Source: Lysobacterales bacterium 15-68-25
Lineage (GTDB): Bacteria > Pseudomonadota > Gammaproteobacteria > Xanthomonadales > Rhodanobacteraceae
Assembly: GCA_002279065.1 (NCBI GenBank)
Contig: NCKB01000007.1
Span: 124,001-188,000 of the forward strand
Direction of reading: 5' to 3'
Length of the DNA: 64,000 nt
Below are positions 28,793-36,376 of this stretch, one piece after another. Both the position numbers and the translations under genes were made by a program. A model generated the notes under the pieces. The model made no database searches and had not been told where the DNA came from. It worked only from the letters and a program-made list of their open reading frames with translations. Numbering within the stretch: the first letter of the stretch is position 1; every line of letters starts with the position of its first letter.

Positions 28793-31693
28793 ATGTTGAA
28801 TCTCAAGCGCAATCTGCTGAGCGCAGCGCTGGCATCGGCCATGTTCATGGTGGCCACGCACGCGCAGGCGGATGCAGCACCGGTCGCGGGCCAGCAGTCC
28901 AGCGACAGCTCGCAGAGCACCGACCAGGCGACCGCACAGAACGGCAAGAAGGCCGACGGCAAGCAGCGGCCGAGCAGCACCAAGCTGCAGGCCGTGGAAG
29001 TCAGCGGCTTCATCTCGAGCCTGGAGAACTCCACGGCCGTCAAGCGCAATGCGAACACCATCGTCGAAGCAGTGTCGGCCGAGCAGATCGGCAAGCTGCC
29101 GGGTGTGTCGATCGCCGATACCCTGGGCCGCCTGCCGGGCCTCGCGGTGCAGACCCTGAACGGTCGCCCGCAGGTGCTGACCATCCACGGCCTGGGTCCG
29201 GACTTCTCCACCGCGCTGGTCAATGGCGGCCAGCAGGTGTCGACCTCCAACAACCGTGACGTGCAGTTCGACCAGTACCCGTCCAGCTGGTTCAACACCG
29301 TGGTGGTGCACCTGAGCCCGTCGGCGAACCTGGTCGGCCAGGGTCTGGCCGGCACGGTCGACATGCAGACCATCCGTCCGCTGGAGAAGTCCAAGCCGGA
29401 AGCCGCCGTCAACGCGCGCTACATCTGGAACGACATGTCCGAGCTGTCCCCGGGCCCGGGCGTCAGCAACAAGGGCTACAACCTCAACGGCGTGTGGGTG
29501 AACCAGTTCAACAACCACACCACGGGCGTGACGCTGGGCGTGGACTTCGAGTCCAACCCCGCGCAGATCGAACACCAGGCGCCCTGGGGTTACCCGACCG
29601 ACCCCAACGGCAATGCCGTGGTGGGCGGCTCGAAGAACTACGGCTTCTCCGATTCGATGAAGCGCAACGGTCTGCTCGCGACCTTCCAGTGGGAGCCGAA
29701 CGAGCACTACACCGGCACCATCGACATGACGTACGACAACTTCAAGGAAGTGCAGCAGGCCAAGGGCATGGAGTTCCCGCTGCTGTGGAGCTCGGCCCAG
29801 CTGCAGCCGGGCGGCACCGTCGTCAACGGCCTGATCACCAGCGGCACGTACACCAACGTCAAGCCGGTAATCCGCAACGACTACAACAGCACCTCGGCGC
29901 GGGTCTACAACTTCAACTGGGACAACAAGTTCCACATCAACGACAACTGGTCGGCCGACCTGGTGGGCAACTACTCGCGCGCCACCCGTCGTGACCTCAA
30001 CCTCGAGAGCTACTCCGGCACCGGCTACCACACCAATGGCGCCACCGACACCGTCGGCTTCGTCGAGCAGCCCAACCACCTGCTCTACCTCACCCCGACG
30101 CTGGACTACACCAGCGGCGTGGTGCTGACCGATCCGCAGGGCTGGGGCGGCGGCAACGACGTGGTGCAGGCCGGCTTCATCAATGCGCCGCACACGGTCG
30201 ACTACCTGGCCAACCTCAAGCTGGCCGTCGAGCGTGACTTCGTCAGCGGCCCGTTCTCCAGCCTGGAGTTCGGCGTGGCTCGCAGCGAGCGTCACAAGTC
30301 CTACCACATCGACCAGAGCTTCCTGACCCTGGGCGGCGGCACCATCAGCGGCGGCAGCGCGGTCACCACCGCACCGTTCACCGGCTCTACCTGCAGCCCG
30401 CTGGCCTGGATGGGCATCAGCCAGCAGCTCTGCTACGACCCGCTGGCGCTGATCGCCAACGGCACGCTGGTCGGCGTACCGACCTTCGGTTCCTCGCTGT
30501 CGACCCCGCCGGACTGGAAGACCAAGGAGAAGGTGCTCACCCCGTACTTCCAGTTCAACCTGGATACCTACCTGGGCAACGTCAGCCTGCGCGGCAACTT
30601 CGGCGTGCAGATGCAGCACACCTCGCAGAGCGCCGAGGGTGAGCGCGTGGCACCGGGCAGCGCGGTCACCGGTAACGCGATCACGCTGATCCCGGTCAAG
30701 GGCAGCACCAGCTACAACAAGTACCTGCCGAGCGCCAACCTGATCTTCGGCCTGACCCAGGACGACGACGTCCGCGTCAGTGCGGCGCGCACCCTGGCCC
30801 GCCCGCGCATGGACCAGATGAACGCGAGCCTCTCGGTGAGCGGCAACCTGACCCGTCTGCAGTCGACCGATCCGAACCAGGCCTACTTCAGCGCCTCGGG
30901 CGGCAACCCGAAGCTGAAGCCGACCATGGCTGACAACTACAACGTCAGCTACGAGCACTACTTCTCGGGCGGCAGCAGCTTCCAGTGCAACTCCAGCGAC
31001 CAGAAGAACTCCGACCTGTGCCGCACCGGTGGCGGTGGTTACTTCGCGGTGTCGGGCTACTTCATCGCGCTGCACGACTACATCAACCCGAACTCCGCGT
31101 TCCTGTACGACTTCAGCTCGTTCCTGCCGTTCGGCCTGACGCCGGCCCAGCTGACCCAGCTGGGCACCACGCTGGGCACGGTGTCCGGTCCGGAGAACAA
31201 CGGCCGCGGCTACGTGAAGGGCGCCCAGGTCACGCTGAACCTGCCGTTCAACCTCGTCGCTCCGCAGCTCGACGGCTTCGGCGCGATCCTCACCGGCAAC
31301 CGCACCAAGAGCTCGCTGGTGTACCCGGGCAACCCGAACCCGATCACGGTGCCGGGCCTGTCCAAGTGGGTCGCAAACGGCACGCTGTACTACCAGCACG
31401 CCGGCTTCGAGGCGCGCGTCAGCGACAGCTACCGTTCCAGCTTCCTGGGCGAGGTGTCGGGCATCAGTGCCTCGCGCATCGAGCAGACGGTGGGCGGCGG
31501 CAGCACCTATGACGCCCAGGTCAGCTACACCTTCGACCATGGTCCTCTGAACGGTCTGACGATCATCGCGCAGGGCTCGAACCTGTCGAACAAGATCTTC
31601 ACCACCTATCAGAACAACGACCCGCGCCAGGTGCAGACCTGGGAACGCTACGGCCGTCGCTACGAGGTGGGCGTCTCCTACAAGTTCCAGTAA
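28793..31693 (+). CDS. TonB-dependent receptor, Xanthomonas/Caulobacter class (alpha-glucan uptake)
   Basis: The 966-residue outer-membrane protein starts with a Sec signal (MLNLKRNLLSAALASAMFMVATHAQA) after a strong AAGGGGAGG site. The plug contains VSAEQIGKLPGVSIADTLGRLPG and TIHGLGPDFSTALVNGG, hallmarks of the TonB-Xanth-Caul family, then GTVDMQTIRPLE; a 22-strand barrel follows. A loop near residues 735-745 holds Cys residues (FQCNSSDQKNSDLC) that may form a disulfide. It would import malto-oligosaccharides across the outer membrane using TonB energy. The C terminus ends Phe-Gln, not in the usual terminal aromatic residue. It sits downstream of operator copy 2, ends in a strong terminator, and is followed by the halogenase gene. 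Substrate is inferred from context. Confidence 0.92.
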   Translation: MLNLKRNLLSAALASAMFMVATHAQADAAPVAGQQSSDSSQSTDQATAQNGKKADGKQRPSSTKLQAVEVSGFISSLENSTAVKRNANTIVEAVSAEQIGKLPGVSIADTLGRLPGLAVQTLNGRPQVLTIHGLGPDFSTALVNGGQQVSTSNNRDVQFDQYPSSWFNTVVVHLSPSANLVGQGLAGTVDMQTIRPLEKSKPEAAVNARYIWNDMSELSPGPGVSNKGYNLNGVWVNQFNNHTTGVTLGVDFESNPAQIEHQAPWGYPTDPNGNAVVGGSKNYGFSDSMKRNGLLATFQWEPNEHYTGTIDMTYDNFKEVQQAKGMEFPLLWSSAQLQPGGTVVNGLITSGTYTNVKPVIRNDYNSTSARVYNFNWDNKFHINDNWSADLVGNYSRATRRDLNLESYSGTGYHTNGATDTVGFVEQPNHLLYLTPTLDYTSGVVLTDPQGWGGGNDVVQAGFINAPHTVDYLANLKLAVERDFVSGPFSSLEFGVARSERHKSYHIDQSFLTLGGGTISGGSAVTTAPFTGSTCSPLAWMGISQQLCYDPLALIANGTLVGVPTFGSSLSTPPDWKTKEKVLTPYFQFNLDTYLGNVSLRGNFGVQMQHTSQSAEGERVAPGSAVTGNAITLIPVKGSTSYNKYLPSANLIFGLTQDDDVRVSAARTLARPRMDQMNASLSVSGNLTRLQSTDPNQAYFSASGGNPKLKPTMADNYNVSYEHYFSGGSSFQCNSSDQKNSDLCRTGGGGYFAVSGYFIALHDYINPNSAFLYDFSSFLPFGLTPAQLTQLGTTLGTVSGPENNGRGYVKGAQVTLNLPFNLVAPQLDGFGAILTGNRTKSSLVYPGNPNPITVPGLSKWVANGTLYYQHAGFEARVSDSYRSSFLGEVSGISASRIEQTVGGGSTYDAQVSYTFDHGPLNGLTIIAQGSNLSNKIFTTYQNNDPRQVQTWERYGRRYEVGVSYKFQ

Positions 31694-31712
31694 GCCGCAA
31701 GGCTTCCTCCCC

Positions 31713-31747
31713 GAGCCCCGTTGGATTCCCAGCGGGGCTCTTTTTTT
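31713..31747 (+). terminator. Rho-independent terminator of the TonB receptor gene
   Basis: GAGCCCCG (31713-31720) pairs with CGGGGCTC (31733-31740), followed directly by seven Ts. It should limit readthrough into the halogenase gene 57 bp downstream. Confidence 0.88.
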
Positions 31748-31803
31748 GACAAGCCCGCGGCGGGACGCTAATCAGCTTCCCGTCACGGCGCAGGGGTTCC
31801 TTC

Positions 31804-33315
31804 ATGCAGGCCAATCCGATCCAGCGCGTGGTCATCGTCGGCGGCGGTACCGCCGGCTGGATGACTGCCGCCCTCCTCGCCCGGGCCATCGGCCCGCAAC
31901 TGTCGATCACGCTGGTCGAGTCGGACGAGATCGGCACCGTCGGCGTGGGCGAGGCCACCATCCCGCAGATCCGCCACGTCAACGCCTTCCTCGGCATCGA
32001 CGAGGACGAGCTGATGCGTGCCGTGAAGGGCACCTTCAAGCTGGCGATCCAGTTCAACGACTGGGGACGGATCGGCGACTCCTACCTGCATGCCTTCGGC
32101 GATATCGGACTGCCGCTGGGTCTGGTGCCGTTCCAGCACTACTGGCTGCGGGATCGGCATGAACGCGGCGGGGCCGCCCCCGACCTCTGGTCCTATTCGA
32201 TCAACGCCCAGGCCTGTGCGCAGATGCGCTTCGGTCGAGTCGAGCGCATCGGCTCCAGCCCGATGACCGGTACGCGCTACGCCTACCACCTCGATGCCGG
32301 CCTGTACGGCCAGTACCTGCGCCGACGCTGCGATCCGCGGCAGGTGCGGCGCGTCGAGGGCCGGATCGTCGACGTCAGGCTGCGCGCGGACGACGGCTTC
32401 ATCGAATCGGTGCAGCTGGCCAGTGGCGAAATCGTCGAAGGCGACCTGTTCGTCGATTGCTCCGGCTTCCGCGGGCTGTTGATCGAGGGTGCGCTCAAGG
32501 CCGGCTACGACGACTGGACGCACTGGCTTCCGTGCGATCGCGCGGTGGCCGTACCCAGCGCGCGCGTCGCACCGATGCGCCCCTTCACCCAGTCCACCGC
32601 GCGAGCCGCCGGCTGGCAATGGCGCATCCCGCTGCAGCACCGCAACGGCAACGGACACGTGTTCTGCAGCCGGTTCATCAGCGACGACGAGGCCACCGCC
32701 ACCCTGCTGGCCAACCTCGACGGCGAGGCGCTGGCGGAGCCGAGGATGCTGCGCTTCACCACCGGCGCGCGCCGCCGTTTCTGGATCCGCAACTGTGTGG
32801 CGCTGGGCCTGGCCAGCGGCTTCATGGAACCGCTGGAGTCGACCAGCATCCACATGATCCAGTCCGGCATCAGCCGACTGATCTCGCTGTTCCCGGACAA
32901 GCATTGCGACTCGGCGCTGAGCGCGGAGTACAACCGCCAGACACGTTTCGAATACGAACGCATCCGCGACTTCCTGGTGCTGCACTACCGCGCCACCGAG
33001 CGCGACGACACGGCGTTCTGGCGGCATTGCCGCTCGATCGTCATGCCCGAGGGACTGGCCGAGCGCACCGAACTGTTCCGCCGCAGCGGACAGGTGTTCC
33101 GCCACGGCGAGGAGCTGTTCACCGAGGTCGGCTGGCTGCAGGTCATGCTGGGCCAGGGCATCGTCCCGCAGGCGTACCACCCTGCGGCGGATGCACTGCC
33201 ACCTGCCGAGCTGGAAGGCTTCCTCGGCAACATGCGCACGCTGATCCAGCGCGCCGTGGCCACCTTCCCCGAGCACGGCCAGTTCGTCGCGACGCACTGC
33301 CGCGCGACGGACTGA
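31804..33315 (+). CDS. Flavin-dependent (tryptophan-type) halogenase
   Basis: The 503-residue protein has the FAD-binding GGGTAG (residues 13-18), the catalytic Lys equivalent K79 (TFKLAIQFNDW), the halogenase motif W271-Q-W-R-I-P276 and the conserved Glu E345 in MEPLESTSIHMIQ. All hallmarks of an active halogenase are therefore present. Genes of this class sit beside TonB receptors in carbohydrate loci of Xanthomonas and Caulobacter; X. campestris homologues brominate indole in vitro, but their natural substrates are unknown. AGGGG precedes the ATG. It lies 57 bp past the receptor terminator, so it may have its own promoter or depend on readthrough. A separate flavin reductase is needed and none is seen here. 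Confidence 0.9.
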   Translation: MQANPIQRVVIVGGGTAGWMTAALLARAIGPQLSITLVESDEIGTVGVGEATIPQIRHVNAFLGIDEDELMRAVKGTFKLAIQFNDWGRIGDSYLHAFGDIGLPLGLVPFQHYWLRDRHERGGAAPDLWSYSINAQACAQMRFGRVERIGSSPMTGTRYAYHLDAGLYGQYLRRRCDPRQVRRVEGRIVDVRLRADDGFIESVQLASGEIVEGDLFVDCSGFRGLLIEGALKAGYDDWTHWLPCDRAVAVPSARVAPMRPFTQSTARAAGWQWRIPLQHRNGNGHVFCSRFISDDEATATLLANLDGEALAEPRMLRFTTGARRRFWIRNCVALGLASGFMEPLESTSIHMIQSGISRLISLFPDKHCDSALSAEYNRQTRFEYERIRDFLVLHYRATERDDTAFWRHCRSIVMPEGLAERTELFRRSGQVFRHGEELFTEVGWLQVMLGQGIVPQAYHPAADALPPAELEGFLGNMRTLIQRAVATFPEHGQFVATHCRATD

Positions 33316-33324
33316 GCCCGCCCC

Positions 33325-34515
33325 CTACCCCGCAGCGCGCAGCCGCCCCAATCGCGGTGCCACCATCGGCACGGTGAGCATGGTGGAGGCCACCGCCATC
33401 AGCAGCAACGCGGTGAAGGTGTCGCCGGTGATGATGCCGCGGTCCAGCAGCACGTTGACGAAGATGATCATGATCAGCGCCTTGGTCTGCAGCAGCCAGC
33501 CGACCAGCCACGCCTCGCCACGGCTCCAGCCCAGCCAGCGCGCCGCAAGATGCACGCCGGCCAGCTTGCCCATGACCTGTGCCGCCAGCAGCAGGCCGGC
33601 GGCGGCGAACACCGCGCCGCCGCCGACGCTCCAGTGCGTGCGCAGGCCGGTGGACAGGAAGAACACCGGCATCACCACCAGCAGCACGTGATGGCGCAGC
33701 AGGTCCAGGGTCGGACCATCGAAGCTGTCGCGGTCGGTGACCGCGCCGGCGAGGAAGGCACCGACCATGAAATGCAGGCCGGCACGATCCGCTGCCAGCC
33801 CGCAGAGCGCCAGCCAGATCAGCCCCACGTACCAGCGGTCGGCCGACGGCAGCCGGTGCATCAGGCGGCGGAACGCCCAGGCCACCGGCACGAACAGCAC
33901 GAGGAAGGCGAGCTGCAGGCCGATGCGCTGCCAGTCCACCAGGATCACCGCCAGCACCGCCCAGATCGCCACGTCGTCAAGGCTGGCGTAGCGAAGCACA
34001 CGCTGCCCGAACGGCTCGCGCAGGATCGACAGCTTCTCCATCAACAGCAGCAGGATCGGCAAGGCGGTGACCGCGCAGGCCATGCCGACCCCCATGACGA
34101 ACTGCCAGCGCGCACCGTGCGGACCGATCCAGCCGTCACGCCAGTGCAGCAGCACCAGTGCGGCCAGGGCCCCAGCCAGCAATGGCACTCCGAGTGCCAG
34201 GCCCGCGGTGATCCCGCACTCGCGCCGCTGCCGCCACACCTGAGCCAGGTCCAGTTCGATGCCGGCGATCCACACGAACACCATCACCGCCCACCAGGCG
34301 ATGCCGTTGAGCGCCTGGATCACCGCCGGATCGAACACCGTGGCGTAGTAGGCCGGAAACGCCGCGCCCAGCACGCCGGGACCGAGCAGGATGCCGCAGA
34401 CGATCTGCACCACCACCAGCGGTGCGACGTATTCCGTGCGTCCGACCCGCCACAGCAGATACGGCACGGCAAGGATCAGCAACATCGCCAGCAGGAACAG
34501 GTCGGTCTGGTGCAT
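33325..34515 (-). CDS. Monovalent cation:proton antiporter (CPA2-type)
   Basis: The 396-residue protein has about twelve TM helices in the Na+/H+ exchanger fold of the CPA2 superfamily (KefB-like). There is a conserved pattern around QIVCGILLGPGVLG in helix 2 and SLDDVAIWAVLAVILVD, where two adjacent Asp lie in the transport site, with MVGAFLAGAVTDRDSF near the centre. No C-terminal TrkA-N/RCK domain is present, so it is a transport domain only. It would exchange Na+ or K+ for protons at the inner membrane. Its start faces operator copy 3 (34627-34640), 112 bp away, so it could share control with the GH13-GH31 unit; any link to sugar use is inference. Confidence 0.87.
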   Translation of the reverse strand: MHQTDLFLLAMLLILAVPYLLWRVGRTEYVAPLVVVQIVCGILLGPGVLGAAFPAYYATVFDPAVIQALNGIAWWAVMVFVWIAGIELDLAQVWRQRRECGITAGLALGVPLLAGALAALVLLHWRDGWIGPHGARWQFVMGVGMACAVTALPILLLLMEKLSILREPFGQRVLRYASLDDVAIWAVLAVILVDWQRIGLQLAFLVLFVPVAWAFRRLMHRLPSADRWYVGLIWLALCGLAADRAGLHFMVGAFLAGAVTDRDSFDGPTLDLLRHHVLLVVMPVFFLSTGLRTHWSVGGGAVFAAAGLLLAAQVMGKLAGVHLAARWLGWSRGEAWLVGWLLQTKALIMIIFVNVLLDRGIITGDTFTALLLMAVASTMLTVPMVAPRLGRLRAAG

Positions 34516-34626
34516 GGAACGCTTCGATGGACGGGCGAGCGGCGATCATCTCCGACCACGCGGCAGCCGTGAAGAGCTTGCGAAGTCTGCCGCAGTGCAC
34601 CACGAAAAACCGCACAACGGCGCCGA

Positions 34627-34640
34627 TGAATACGTATGCA
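34627..34640 (+). promoter_or_regulatory. Maltodextrin-locus operator, copy 3 (GH13-GH31-GH13 unit)
   Basis: TGAATACGTATGCA lies 114 bp before the TTG start at 34755 and 112 bp before the divergent antiporter start. A GGACGTCC octamer follows at 34687-34694. Confidence 0.72.
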
Positions 34641-34754
34641 TCGCGGCCGCACGACACGCGTGGCGGCCTACCATGGATCCCGCTTTGGACGTCCGAACGG
34701 TGGATGGCGTCACGTCGTCCGCCGCGTCCTTTGTCGATCGCCAGGGAGTCCGCC

Positions 34755-36332
34755 TTGATCCGTTCTGCCACGCTAGCGTCGCTGCTCGCTTCCGCCCTGC
34801 TGCTCGCCGGCTGCGCCTCTGCGCCCACCCCGGAAACCACGACGGCGCCATCGCCGGAGCGCGCCGCTCCCGCGTCCCGCTCCGGCGTGTACTACGAGAT
34901 CTTCGTGCGCAGCTGGTTCGACACCAACGGCGACGGCATCGGCGACCTCAACGGCGTCACCGCCAAGCTCGATTACCTCAAGTCGCTGGGCGTGAGCGGG
35001 ATCTGGCTGATGCCGATCAACCCGTCGCCGAGCTACCACGGCTACGACGTCACCGACTACGAGGCGATCAACCCGCAGTACGGCACGATGGCCGACTTCG
35101 AACATCTGCTGGCCGAGGCGCACAAGCGGGGCATCAAGGTGATCATCGACCTGGTGATCAACCACACCAGCAACGAGCATCCCTGGTTCCGCGCCGCGCA
35201 GGATCCGCGCGATCCGCATCACGACTGGTACAGCTGGGCCACCCCCGGCACCGACCTGGCCGCGCACAGTGCGGCTGGCGACAAGGCCTGGCAGCCGCTG
35301 CCGGACGGCCGGCACTACCTGGGCATCTTTTCCCCGGGCATGCCCGATCTCAATTACGACAACCCGGCCGTACGCCAGGCGATGGTCGACGTCGGCCAGT
35401 TCTGGTCGCGCAAGGGCGTGGACGGTTTCCGGCTGGACGCCGCACGCCACATCTACCTCAATTTCCAGTCGCAGGAAGGCGATCCCGCGATCCTCGCGAA
35501 GAACCTCGCCTGGTGGCGGGAGTTCATGCAGGGCGTGCGCGCGGTGAACCCTCAGGCCTACGTGGTGGGCGAGGTCACCGAGGGCAGCTGGCAGCCACTG
35601 GCTCCCTGGTACGGCGCGCTCAGCGCGGTGTTCGACTTCCCGCTCGCCACGCGGCTGATCGACGCGGCGCGCAGCGGGCAGGCCGGCGACCTCGCCGAGC
35701 GGCTGCAGCAGCGCTATGCGGGCTTCGCGGCCAGCGCCGGCCACGAGGGCGCCGACGCGCCGTTCCTGTCCAACCACGACCAGAACCGCGTGATGAGCCA
35801 GCTCGATGGCGACGCTGCGCACATGCGCATGGCCGCGGCGATGCTGCTCACCCTGCCCGGCCACCCGTTCGTCTACTACGGCGAGGAGCTGGGCATGCGC
35901 GCCGTGAAGCCCGACCCCGACCTGCGCGAACCGATGCGCTGGGAGCGCAACCCACGCGCCGCGGGCGAAGCGACCTGGGAGCCCGGCCATGCCGCCAACG
36001 GTCCGGACGTGTCGGTACAGGCCGAGCTGGCCGACCCCGGCTCGCTGCTGGCCGACTACCGCATGCTGATCCACTGGCGCGAACAGGTCAGCGCGCTGCG
36101 CGACGGCACGCTGACCGCATTTGCCAGCGGCAACAACCACGTGGCGGGTTGGCAGCTGCAGGACACGACCTCGCGCGTGCTGGTGCTGCACAACCTGTCC
36201 GGCCAGCCGCAATCCGTGGCGCTCGGCGCCGCATCGCCGTTCCATGCGATTCGCCTGGCCAGCCGCGACGGCGTGCGACTGCACGACCAGCGCGTCGACC
36301 TTCCCCCCGACACGTCGGTGGTGCTCGAGTAA
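34755..36332 (+). CDS. Lipoprotein GH13 alpha-amylase/alpha-glucosidase
   Basis: From the TTG at 34755, preceded by AGGGAG with 6-7 bases spacing, the 525-residue protein begins with a lipoprotein signal ending LLLAGC (C20). Ala at +2 predicts outer-membrane sorting. The GH13 barrel starts at VYYEIFVRSWFDTNGDGIGDL. Catalytic residues are D228 (GFRLDAARH), E273 (VVGEVTEG) and D342 (LSNHDQNR). It would cut malto-oligosaccharides at the inner or outer face of the outer membrane. An alternative ATG at 34704 would put 17 residues before the signal and is less likely. It is the first gene of a three-gene unit with GH31 (44-bp gap) and a second GH13, under operator copy 3. Confidence 0.9.
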   Translation: MIRSATLASLLASALLLAGCASAPTPETTTAPSPERAAPASRSGVYYEIFVRSWFDTNGDGIGDLNGVTAKLDYLKSLGVSGIWLMPINPSPSYHGYDVTDYEAINPQYGTMADFEHLLAEAHKRGIKVIIDLVINHTSNEHPWFRAAQDPRDPHHDWYSWATPGTDLAAHSAAGDKAWQPLPDGRHYLGIFSPGMPDLNYDNPAVRQAMVDVGQFWSRKGVDGFRLDAARHIYLNFQSQEGDPAILAKNLAWWREFMQGVRAVNPQAYVVGEVTEGSWQPLAPWYGALSAVFDFPLATRLIDAARSGQAGDLAERLQQRYAGFAASAGHEGADAPFLSNHDQNRVMSQLDGDAAHMRMAAAMLLTLPGHPFVYYGEELGMRAVKPDPDLREPMRWERNPRAAGEATWEPGHAANGPDVSVQAELADPGSLLADYRMLIHWREQVSALRDGTLTAFASGNNHVAGWQLQDTTSRVLVLHNLSGQPQSVALGAASPFHAIRLASRDGVRLHDQRVDLPPDTSVVLE

Positions 36333-36376
36333 GCACCCCGATAGTCGCCACGCCCCACGCACAAAGGATGTCCGTC

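Noticed and set aside
28739..31540. A 933-codon minus-strand frame opposite the TonB receptor
   Set aside because: It is a compositional shadow of the receptor gene with no signal peptide, domain or ribosome-binding site of note.
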